From Vulcanimicrobiota bacterium (GTDB lineage Bacteria; Vulcanimicrobiota; Vulcanimicrobiia; Vulcanimicrobiales; Vulcanimicrobiaceae): a stretch of 5,331 bases of DNA. Where the stretch lies: NCBI GenBank assembly GCA_019245275.1, contig JAFARW010000110.1:1-5331 (forward strand), written 5' to 3'. The notes beneath the pieces are model-generated. The model did no database searches. It saw only the letters and a list, made by a program, of their open reading frames with translations, and was not told where the DNA came from. The position numbers were made by a program, and so were the translations under genes. Numbering within the stretch: position 1 is the first letter of the stretch; each line of letters opens with the position of its first letter. Of the stretch, positions 1 through 5,331 are shown piece by piece.

Positions 1-850
1 TGCCGCTGCCCAGAATTCGACGCCCGATGAGCATTGCGTTCGTCGCTTGTTCGGCTGAACGCGCTGCCGATAGGAGCGGCAACTGTTCGCCGACGCCGCC
101 GGAGAGTTTCAAGCCCGAATGCTTGCGGGCAGCGTTGCTCGGTAGAAGCGACGCCGCCGTGCGAATGTTCGCCACATCGATCTCTCGCTCGGCGGGAATG
201 ACGAGAAGAAGCGTCGCCGCGCGCTCGACGATTCCAACGTCTCTCTGCGATCGAAACGCATCGAGCGCGGCCGCTCGCGCGTCGCCGATTTCGGCTGCCG
301 CACTGGTTTCGTCGGTAACCTCCGTCTCTATTGCAACCGCCACGTAGTGGTCGGCGAGCGCAATACCGCGTGCAGTCGCTTCATCTTTTGCCGCGATCGT
401 GTCATGGTAGCCGCGGGCGAGCAGACGGTCCCAAAACGTCCTCTTTCGACTGCGTCCGCCGCCACGCTCGCGAGCCAGTTCAACCCCAATTGCGCTCGCG
501 GTCAAGCGAATCGCAGGTTCCGCGCCGCGTGGCAGTTTCGCTCCAAACACCGCGAGCCAGCCGAGCTGCGTTTCTCCAGCGAAGATCGGCAGGGCAGCGC
601 CGAGGGCGCCATTCCGCAGCGGATGCAACCTGCGTTCCACTAGTTGATGCTCTTCGATCAGCTCGCGGACTGAATCCGGCGCGCTTGAAGCGGAACCCGC
701 GGTTGCAACATGCCGCCACTCCGCGTCTTCAACGAGCACCGTGACGCCAAGCTCTTGAGCGAGGTATCCGGCGAAGGCCTTCGGACCGCCGCCGCCCGCG
801 GCAATGCGCGAAAGCGCCTCCGCAAAAGCGACGACTTGCTCGGGCGTCAT
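1..850 (-). CDS. PucR/CdaR-type transcriptional regulator, partial (C-terminus beyond left edge)
   Basis: Translating the minus strand from the ATG at 850-848 gives 283 codons with no stop to the window edge, so the 3' end of the gene lies outside. Residues about 1-35 form a helix rich in Ala and Gly (RIAAGGGGPKAFAGYLAQEL). Residues about 36-130 look like a degenerate GAF-type sensor segment. Residues about 138-283 resemble the GGDEF-like domain of CdaR/PucR regulators, with WDRLLARGYHD at 140-150, LKLSGGVGEQ at 247-256 and AMLIGRRILG at 272-281. In this family a C-terminal PucR-type helix-turn-helix follows; it would lie outside the window, so DNA binding is inferred. No other ATG, GTG or TTG lies in frame upstream before a stop, so this start is the only ordinary one, although no clear Shine-Dalgarno precedes it. 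The start is 40 bases after the transporter stop on the same strand, suggesting co-transcription and perhaps feedback control of the operon. The effector is unknown. Confidence 0.8.
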   Translation of the reverse strand, partial: MTPEQVVAFAEALSRIAAGGGGPKAFAGYLAQELGVTVLVEDAEWRHVATAGSASSAPDSVRELIEEHQLVERRLHPLRNGALGAALPIFAGETQLGWLAVFGAKLPRGAEPAIRLTASAIGVELARERGGGRSRKRTFWDRLLARGYHDTIAAKDEATARGIALADHYVAVAIETEVTDETSAAAEIGDARAAALDAFRSQRDVGIVERAATLLLVIPAEREIDVANIRTAASLLPSNAARKHSGLKLSGGVGEQLPLLSAARSAEQATNAMLIGRRILGSG

Positions 851-890
851 GCCCGTGGTTTCGGCGGCTGTTGCGACGTCGACTGCTCGA

Positions 891-2186
891 TTAACTCGGC
901 GCGGGGAAAAGCGTTTGATAGAGTGACAGCACGGTCAGCGCGCTAACAACGATCGCCGTTGCCCAGGCGATCACGTTGAAGACCGGCCCGTTGCGGTACT
1001 CGCCCATCAGTGATTTCCGATTGATCAAGAGGAGCATGAAGACGAGAATGAACGGCAAGAGCACGCCGCTGACGATCTGCGAGAACGTGATCAACGCGAG
1101 CAACGAGCGGTGTGGAATGAAGAGCACGAGTCCGGCGCCGACGATCAAACTGGCGGCGTAGATCGTGAAGAAGACCGGCGCCTCGCGGAAGCGCTTATCG
1201 ACGCCGTGTTCGAAGCCGCCGGCTTCGCAAACGAAGTACGCGGTTGAAAGCGGCAACACGGACGCAGTAAAGACGCCCGCATTCAACAGGCCGAAGGCAA
1301 AGAGATAGACTGCGAAGGCACCGGCGATCGGCTCCAGCGCCTTTGCGAGATCAGCCGTTTCGTTGATGACGTACGGGTGCGCCGGATGAGCGACATTGAA
1401 GATGAAGATCGTCGCCGCCGGCGCCATGATCATGAAGAACGACATGAAATCGGTCACGAAACATCCAAAAATCACGTCGATTCTGGATAGCGCATAGTCG
1501 CGAATCCGAATCCCTTTCTCGACGATTGAAGCTTGAATGTAGAACTGCATCCACGGGGTGATCGTCGTGCCGATCAGTGCGATGATCATCCACAGGTACG
1601 CCGTATTGTGGCTGAACGTCGGGATGAAGAAGCCCTTCCAAACGTCGTGCCAATTCGGAGCCGCACGAAATCCCGACACGACGTACGTGAGGTAGAGCGC
1701 CGAAAGCGCCAGGAAGACTTTCTCAACGGTGCCGCGGCTCGTTCGCAGTACCAGGAAGTAGACGAGCGCCGCGACGACTGGTACGGCGACGAGCGGCGGT
1801 ATGCGAAAGATTGCCGCGGCTACCGCAACGCCCGCGAATTCGGCCGATGTCGTGAGGCTGTTTGCGACGACGAGGCACAGCATGACAAAAAACGTCCACC
1901 GTACGCCGAAATTCTCGCGAATCAGTCCGGCGAGACCCTTTCCCGTCACCGCGCCCATTCGCGCGCCCATCTCTTGAATGACGATCAGCGCGATCGTGAT
2001 CGGGATCAGGGTCCAAAGAATCGAGTAGCCGAACTGTGCGCCGGCTTGCGAGTAGACCGTGATGCCGCCGACATCGTTGTCGGCGCTGGCGGTGATGATG
2101 CCGGGCCCGAGCACCGCAAAAAACAGAGCGACCTTGGCGGCCCACCCGAATCTGCGTCGCGCCGATTGTCTCGAAGTCGCTTCCAT
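891..2186 (-). CDS. Nramp/SLC11-family divalent metal transporter with atypical binding site (possible Mg2+ transporter)
   Basis: A 431-residue polytopic inner-membrane protein with about 11 hydrophobic segments, a usual length for bacterial Nramp proteins. TM1 carries GPGIITASADNDVGGI (27-42), followed by QAGAQFGY (47-54) and then QEMGARMGAVTGKGL (71-85), all family landmarks. Aligning by the distance to QAGA places D38 on the conserved Asp of the canonical DPGN motif, while the canonical Asn position is G41. The TM6 motif, normally A-x-x-M-P-H, reads TTITPW (207-212), so the metal-coordinating Met is T210 and the His is W212. These changes argue against a classical Mn2+/Fe2+ importer (MntH). 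Nramp-related Mg2+ transporters (NRMT), described first in Clostridium, are known to lack the canonical methionine, so Mg2+ is a reasonable inferred substrate. The start codon lies 5 bases after the stop of the upstream MgtE-like gene and has no Shine-Dalgarno of its own, suggesting translational coupling. mntH-type naming would be misleading. Confidence 0.9.
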   Translation of the reverse strand: MEATSRQSARRRFGWAAKVALFFAVLGPGIITASADNDVGGITVYSQAGAQFGYSILWTLIPITIALIVIQEMGARMGAVTGKGLAGLIRENFGVRWTFFVMLCLVVANSLTTSAEFAGVAVAAAIFRIPPLVAVPVVAALVYFLVLRTSRGTVEKVFLALSALYLTYVVSGFRAAPNWHDVWKGFFIPTFSHNTAYLWMIIALIGTTITPWMQFYIQASIVEKGIRIRDYALSRIDVIFGCFVTDFMSFFMIMAPAATIFIFNVAHPAHPYVINETADLAKALEPIAGAFAVYLFAFGLLNAGVFTASVLPLSTAYFVCEAGGFEHGVDKRFREAPVFFTIYAASLIVGAGLVLFIPHRSLLALITFSQIVSGVLLPFILVFMLLLINRKSLMGEYRNGPVFNVIAWATAIVVSALTVLSLYQTLFPAPS

Positions 2187-2191
2187 GAACT

Positions 2192-3490
2192 TTAGGTCGC
2201 GGCGGGTTCGGGACTCTTGCGGTGGTGATGCGCGGTAAAGCGCGGCAAGCGCTTCGCGAGACGCGGTGGCATGATGGCGTCGATTGCATCGTCAACCGTC
2301 ACGATGCCCAGCATCTTTCCGCGTTCATCGACGACCGGACAGGCAAGCAGATCGTAGCGTGCGATCGTCGCGGCAACGTCTTCGGCGGCTGCATCCGGCT
2401 CAACCGTCACCAGATCGCTTTCCATGATCTGTTCGATCGGCGCCTCGGGTGCCGCGAGAAGAAGCGTACGCAACGACAGTGTCCCGACCAACGTTCCGTC
2501 CGCATCGGTCACATACAAGTAGTAGATGAATTCCGTCTCGGGGGCGATCTGGCGAAGTTTTTCGATCGTTGCTGCGGCCGTTCGATGCGGCAGAATCCAA
2601 ACGTAGTCGGTCGTCATCAGACCGCCCGCCGTGTGTTCTTGGTACTTCACTAAATCGCGCAACTCGCCGGCAGTGAATTCGTTCATCTCCGCGAGCAGTT
2701 CCGATTGTTGATCTTCCGGCAGCTCCGCGAGCAGATCGGCGGCATCGTCGCTGTCCATCTCTTCGATGATGTCGGCGGCGCGTTCGGTGCCGATGTCTTC
2801 GATGATCGACCTTTGCCTCTCGGAATCTAAGTGTTCGAGTGCGTCGGCGGCGGTCTCATCGTCGAGCTGATGGATGACGGTTGCTGCGTCGCGCGTGGAT
2901 AGATCGCTGATGATCTCTGCCAACTCCGATGGATGGAGCCGGCCGAGTTTGGTCGCTTTGATCGAAAGGTGAACCTGCGAGGGATTCGTGTCGCGGATCG
3001 GTGCGATGCTGTCCCACGCGATCAGCGCGCGCGGAATTCGCCGATAGATCGCCGGCACGAGGTGTCCGGCTGAACGAAGCCCGAGGCGCCGGAGAAGCCC
3101 TCCCATGCCGATGTCGGCCGCGATCACACGCAGTGTGCCGCCGGTGTTTGCGACCTCGAGATCGTTGATCCGCACGACTTTGCGACCATCGACGTCGACG
3201 ATCTGTTTATCGAGCAGATCCGAGACGAGGTAGAGCGCTTGTGAATCGGGCGGCGCCGGTTCCTTTGGCGCCGCGTTCAATGCAACGCTGCCGCGATCGT
3301 CGATGTCGACAACGCTCTCGATCGGCGCAAATCGGTGGCCGCGCTTCGTGCCGATCGCGAGGCCATCGATCTTGGGAAACGTATCGTCTGGCGAACCCAC
3401 GAGCAAATCCGTGACCTTGCCGATCGGCAGGCCATTGACGTGGGCCTTCCGGCCCACAATGTCCGAAACGAATCCATCGTGAAACGGCAT
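2192..3490 (-). CDS. PRC-barrel / MgtE N-domain / CBS-pair protein without membrane domain
   Basis: A 432-residue protein predicted to be soluble and cytoplasmic; no transmembrane stretch is visible. Residues about 8-75 (VSDIVGRKAHVNGLPIGKV onward) and about 88-165 (LVSDLLDKQIVDVDGRKV onward) look like two PRC-barrel segments. Residues about 183-290 are an MgtE N-type superhelix of repeated acidic units (LDDETAADALEHLD, ERAADIIEEMDSDDAADLL, ELPEDQQSELLAEM), ending in YQEHTAGGLMT (283-293). That ending matches the hinge that joins the N domain to the CBS domains in MgtE. Two CBS motifs follow (about 293-348 and 355-408). The protein ends in a basic, His-containing tail (HHHRKS, 421-426) exactly where MgtE would continue into its plug helix and membrane domain. 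In MgtE channels the N and CBS domains bind Mg2+ and close the pore. Here the same module probably senses metal and acts on the Nramp encoded 5 bases downstream; that pairing is inference. Homology searches often label such proteins 'magnesium transporter MgtE', which the missing pore contradicts. Confidence 0.9.
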   Translation of the reverse strand: MPFHDGFVSDIVGRKAHVNGLPIGKVTDLLVGSPDDTFPKIDGLAIGTKRGHRFAPIESVVDIDDRGSVALNAAPKEPAPPDSQALYLVSDLLDKQIVDVDGRKVVRINDLEVANTGGTLRVIAADIGMGGLLRRLGLRSAGHLVPAIYRRIPRALIAWDSIAPIRDTNPSQVHLSIKATKLGRLHPSELAEIISDLSTRDAATVIHQLDDETAADALEHLDSERQRSIIEDIGTERAADIIEEMDSDDAADLLAELPEDQQSELLAEMNEFTAGELRDLVKYQEHTAGGLMTTDYVWILPHRTAAATIEKLRQIAPETEFIYYLYVTDADGTLVGTLSLRTLLLAAPEAPIEQIMESDLVTVEPDAAAEDVAATIARYDLLACPVVDERGKMLGIVTVDDAIDAIMPPRLAKRLPRFTAHHHRKSPEPAAT

Positions 3491-3546
3491 CTTTTAGAGG
3501 TTCCGCCCCAAAGGGAGATTCGGCCTGCCCTTCGTAGGCTGGGCGA
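3491..3546. promoter_or_regulatory. Divergent intergenic region between the metal operon and carbonic anhydrase
   Basis: These 56 bases separate two genes that point away from each other, so transcription control for both must lie here or inside the flanking coding ends. I could not recognise a convincing -35/-10 pair in either direction. A weak Shine-Dalgarno-like TAGG lies at 3535-3538, 8 bases before the carbonic anhydrase ATG. The opposite gene has only a poor purine run (GGGGCGGA on the minus strand) about 11 bases before its ATG. The region is too short for an M-box type Mg2+ riboswitch leader. Confidence 0.5.
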
Positions 3547-4227
3547 ATGCTTACGCGTGACGAGTTTTTGCTTTCCGGAATCGGCGTTGCGGCGGGCGCC
3601 GCGATTCGGCCTCAGGTTGCCGCGGCGGCGACAACAACGCCGCGCATGACGAGCGCAGAAGCGCTGCTAGAGCTGCGCGCAGGGTACCGCCGGTACAAAA
3701 CCGGTCGATCGACGCACATGGATTACTCTGAACAACGTGCGGAAACTGCCGCCGGACAGCACCCCTTCGCGATTCTCCTCAGCTGCTCTGACTCGCGCGT
3801 GCCACCTGAAACACTGTTCGATCAGGGAATCGGCAGTCTGTTCGTAATTCGGTTGGCGGGCAACGTCGCAGGTAGCATCGGCATCGGATCGATCGAATAC
3901 GGCGTCGCTACCTTTGCGTGCCCGTTAGTCGTTGTTCTAGGGCACACGAATTGCGGAGCGGTGAAAGCAGCCGTCGACGCGCTGGAAAGCAATAAGACCG
4001 CGCCGGGTGAGATCGAAGCGATCGTGCAAAAGATTACGCCGGCAGCGACGAGGGCGCGACACGAAGTAGGAGACATTTACCTTAACGCGACGAAGGCGAA
4101 CGCGATCGCAACGGCCGCGCAGCTACGCACAACCGGACCAATCATTTCCGCCGCGGTTCATGAAAAGCGATTGACCGTGGTCGCCGCGCTCTACTCGGTA
4201 AAGTCGGGCTCGGTGACGATCCTCTAA
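3547..4227 (+). CDS. Beta-class carbonic anhydrase with N-terminal export-like leader
   Basis: A zinc enzyme that interconverts CO2 and bicarbonate. The 226-residue protein shows the complete beta-class signature. The CSDSR motif supplies zinc ligand C80 with the D82/R84 dyad, and GHTNCGAV supplies ligands H133 and C136. PPETLFDQGIGSLFVIRLAG (86-105) is also typical. Residues 1-29 look like a secretion leader: one Arg in TRDEFLLSG, a hydrophobic Gly/Ala stretch, then AAAA, giving a plausible signal peptidase site near 27-29. It resembles a Tat leader that has lost one of its twin arginines, so the export route is uncertain. An internal ATG at codon 34 would give a leaderless cytoplasmic core, but the ATG at 3547 has the better-placed TAGG upstream. 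The gene is divergent from the metal operon, and its stop overlaps by 4 bases the end of the convergent small gene. No terminator hairpin is visible. Confidence 0.93.
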   Translation: MLTRDEFLLSGIGVAAGAAIRPQVAAAATTTPRMTSAEALLELRAGYRRYKTGRSTHMDYSEQRAETAAGQHPFAILLSCSDSRVPPETLFDQGIGSLFVIRLAGNVAGSIGIGSIEYGVATFACPLVVVLGHTNCGAVKAAVDALESNKTAPGEIEAIVQKITPAATRARHEVGDIYLNATKANAIATAAQLRTTGPIISAAVHEKRLTVVAALYSVKSGSVTIL

Positions 4228-4523
4228 CGTTCCTCGATCGTGTACAGCCACCAACGCGGTGCATTGCGTCGCGCTTGACGTTCGAAATAGATTGTCGCGC
4301 GGCGCTGGTCGCCGAGGTCAATCTCGAACCAATGTCGCGCAAGATACACATCACCGCGATCGGTTTTGGTCGAACGCCAGGTGCGAAGAAGTGTTCGCAC
4401 CGTCAGCGTCTCGTCGTTCCATTGAAATGCTGCCGGCAAAGCCGGCTCGCCGTGGCTCATCGTTGCCGGATCGAACGACGCCCCAATCGCCTGCAGCGGT
4501 TGACTGACGAACTGCCGCTTCAT
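4224..4523 (-). CDS. Small conserved protein, DUF6504-type, function unknown
   Basis: A 99-residue protein, about the usual size for this family. It begins KRQFVSQPLQ, like the FVSEPI start I recall for DUF6504 proteins. It then has FQW (33-35), W49, YLARHWFEI (60-68), IYFERQ (78-83) and RWWLYTIEE (90-98). The density of Trp, Tyr and Arg, and the alternating hydrophobic pattern, suggest a compact beta-rich domain that may contact nucleic acid or another protein; this is inference only. No catalytic motif is evident. The motif-bearing reading frame on the minus strand is more family-like than the overlapping plus-strand frames. The ATG at 4523-4521 keeps the family-like N-terminus; the internal Met at 22 would remove it. 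No good Shine-Dalgarno precedes the start. It converges on the carbonic anhydrase gene with overlapping stops and is divergent from the phosphatase gene, so it is probably transcribed alone, with its promoter inside the phosphatase coding sequence. Confidence 0.8.
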   Translation of the reverse strand: MKRQFVSQPLQAIGASFDPATMSHGEPALPAAFQWNDETLTVRTLLRTWRSTKTDRGDVYLARHWFEIDLGDQRRATIYFERQARRNAPRWWLYTIEER

Positions 4524-4528
4524 GCTAG

Positions 4529-4535
4529 GTCACGC
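4529..4535 (+). promoter_or_regulatory. Ribosome binding region deciding the phosphatase start
   Basis: AGGT at 4527-4530 lies 6 bases before the ATG at 4537, a normal Shine-Dalgarno distance. The ATG at 4522 has nothing comparable upstream and would overlap the start codon of the divergent gene. This favours the 4537 start. Confidence 0.45.
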
Positions 4536-4544
4536 GATGCGTGA
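4530..4544. repeat. Short inverted repeat at the divergent start region
   Basis: TCACGC and GCGTGA are perfect 6-base arms around a GAT spacer. The repeat sits between the two divergent genes and covers the preferred phosphatase start codon. It could be an operator half-site pair or a weak hairpin affecting translation. Arms this short occur by chance, so only its position makes it worth recording. Confidence 0.3.
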
Positions 4545-5307
4545 TCCGGTTGACGTCGCGATCGAAACCGCACGCGAAGCAGGCGCGTTGCTGATGGATT
4601 ATCTGCATCGTCCCTTGCATAGCACCCAAAAGGGAAGGCGAGCCGACCTCGTGACCGACGCCGACCATGCATCGGAGCGCCTGATCGTCGATCGACTGCG
4701 CAAGCAGTTTCCAGAGAGCACGATTGTGGGTGAAGAAGGCGGGATTCGCGCCGGCCTCGCTTCCGAGCGGTGGTACGTCGATCCACTCGATGGCACGACA
4801 AACTTTACGCATGGGTACCCGATGTTCTGTGTTTCGATCGCGTACGAGCAAGACGACGAAGTATGTGCCGGCGTTGTCTATGCGCCGTTCTATGACGAGC
4901 TCTTCGTCGCGCGGCGCGGCGCCGGCGCCACACTCAATGCGCGTCCACTGCGCGTCTCGGGCGTTGACCGTCTGGCAGACGCGCTGGTCTGCACGGGATT
5001 CCATCCTGCAGACTTCGCTCGCAACGGTGAATACTTTCGCATGATGTCGGGCGTTGCTCAAGCGGTGCGGCGCGATGGGTCGGCAGCCCTCGATCTCGCG
5101 GCAGTTGCGGCCGGACGCTTCGACGGCTTTTGGGAATTCGATTTGAGCGCTTGGGACGTTTCTGCCGGTGCACTGATTGTGCGTGAATCGGGCGGCACCG
5201 TTTCGCAAATCGATGGCGGATCGTTTCGCGTCGACGGCCGCGCGATTCTTGCGACAAACGGCCACGTTCACGATGAGATGGTCGGCGCGCTGAGCACCCC
5301 GCTGTAA
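4537..5307 (+). CDS. Inositol monophosphatase family protein (SuhB-like)
   Basis: A Mg2+-dependent, Li+-sensitive-type sugar/inositol phosphatase of 256 residues, the usual family length. Counting from the 4537 start, the metal-site motifs are complete: LVTDAD at 38-43, GEEG with E66 at 65-68, WYVDPLDGTTNF with D82 and D85 at 79-90, and WDVSAGALIVRESGG with D207 at 206-220. GSAALDLAAVAAGRFDGFWE (181-200) is also characteristic. Likely substrates are myo-inositol 1-phosphate or a related sugar phosphate; sequence alone does not separate these from fructose-1,6-bisphosphate or histidinol phosphate activity. The frame also contains an ATG at 4522 giving five extra residues (MLGHA). I prefer 4537 because AGGT precedes it and MRDPVDVAIETAREAGALL is a typical family N-terminus. 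The gene is divergent from the DUF6504-type gene; the gene beyond its 3' end is not in view, and no terminator is seen in the last 24 bases. Confidence 0.95.
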   Translation: MRDPVDVAIETAREAGALLMDYLHRPLHSTQKGRRADLVTDADHASERLIVDRLRKQFPESTIVGEEGGIRAGLASERWYVDPLDGTTNFTHGYPMFCVSIAYEQDDEVCAGVVYAPFYDELFVARRGAGATLNARPLRVSGVDRLADALVCTGFHPADFARNGEYFRMMSGVAQAVRRDGSAALDLAAVAAGRFDGFWEFDLSAWDVSAGALIVRESGGTVSQIDGGSFRVDGRAILATNGHVHDEMVGALSTPL

Positions 5308-5331
5308 TTCGTCCAATCCCCTCGGCGCAGC

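Noticed and set aside
27..946. Several short frames (27-347, 331-744, 347-643 and 710-946 plus; 109-303 and 480-719 minus).
   Set aside because: They are Arg/Ser/Ala-rich and mutually overlapping. The minus-strand frame 850-1 gives a coherent regulator sequence instead.
1533..2195. Plus-strand open frame of 220 codons opposite the transporter.
   Set aside because: The product is very rich in Arg, Asp and Glu with no domain pattern, as expected of a shadow of a membrane protein gene.
3440..3457. Perfect 7-bp inverted repeat (GTGGGCC / GGCCCAC) with a 4-base loop, reading GGAA (a GNRA type) in the sensor gene's mRNA about 34-51 bases after its start codon.
   Set aside because: A couple of such repeats are expected by chance in 5 kb of GC-rich DNA, and it lies wholly in coding sequence. 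Possible effect on early translation, but not supported further.
3435..3463. TTGACG at 3435-3440 as a -35 box for the carbonic anhydrase gene.
   Set aside because: The sequence 17 bases downstream (AATGTC) is a poor -10 match, so the promoter call cannot be supported.
2192..3490. Calling this gene a magnesium transporter MgtE.
   Set aside because: The protein ends after the CBS pair and has no transmembrane helices, so it cannot itself form the channel.
3491..3546. Possible Mg2+-sensing leader (M-box riboswitch) before the metal operon.
   Set aside because: Only 56 bases separate the divergent start codons and no conserved riboswitch structure is visible; an M-box needs well over 100 bases.
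4380..4446. Two hairpins inside the small DUF6504-type gene: 8-bp arms GGTGCGAA / TTCGCACC (4380-4401) and GCCGGC-AAA-GCCGGC (4432-4446).
   Set aside because: No T-run follows, they lie in coding sequence about 150-220 bases past the carbonic anhydrase stop, and repeats of this size are near chance expectation. Not called as terminators.
4525..5316. Long minus-strand open frame (263 codons) opposite the phosphatase gene.
   Set aside because: Its translation has no family features, while the plus strand encodes a complete inositol monophosphatase. Long antisense frames are common in GC-rich genes.

Overview
This is an ordinary-looking stretch of bacterial chromosome, GC-rich (about 60% by eye) and densely packed. 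It holds six protein genes and almost no intergenic DNA. I see no RNA genes, mobile elements or CRISPR arrays. Codon choice, short gaps and the protein types suggest a free-living, high-GC, non-model bacterium. The oligomer GATCG is strikingly common. My low-confidence guess is an uncultured soil or Eremiobacterota-like lineage; nothing in the window fixes the phylum.

Left half (1-3490, all minus strand). Read in the direction of transcription there are three genes in a probable operon. The first (3490-2192) is a soluble protein with two PRC-barrel-like segments, an MgtE N-type helical domain and a CBS pair, but no MgtE membrane domain. Five bases later comes an Nramp/SLC11-fold transporter (2186-891). 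Its metal-site motifs differ from the Mn/Fe consensus: DPGN becomes DVGG and MPH becomes TPW. Forty bases later a PucR/CdaR-type regulator starts (850) and runs off the left edge before its expected DNA-binding domain. The simplest reading is a divalent-cation, possibly Mg2+, uptake unit in which an MgtE-type sensor module works in trans on an Nramp-fold channel or carrier.

Right half (3547-5307). A beta-carbonic anhydrase with an N-terminal export-like leader is divergent from the operon across only 56 bp. It converges tail-to-tail, with overlapping stop codons, on a small minus-strand gene of the DUF6504 type. That gene is divergent from an inositol-monophosphatase-family phosphatase. Their possible start codons overlap (CATG), although a slightly downstream start with a better ribosome binding site is more likely for the phosphatase. 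The last 24 bases hold nothing recognisable.

The most interesting content is the split sensor/transporter pair with the unusual Nramp binding site. The partial regulator gene has no in-window stop codon, so a search limited to complete reading frames would miss it.
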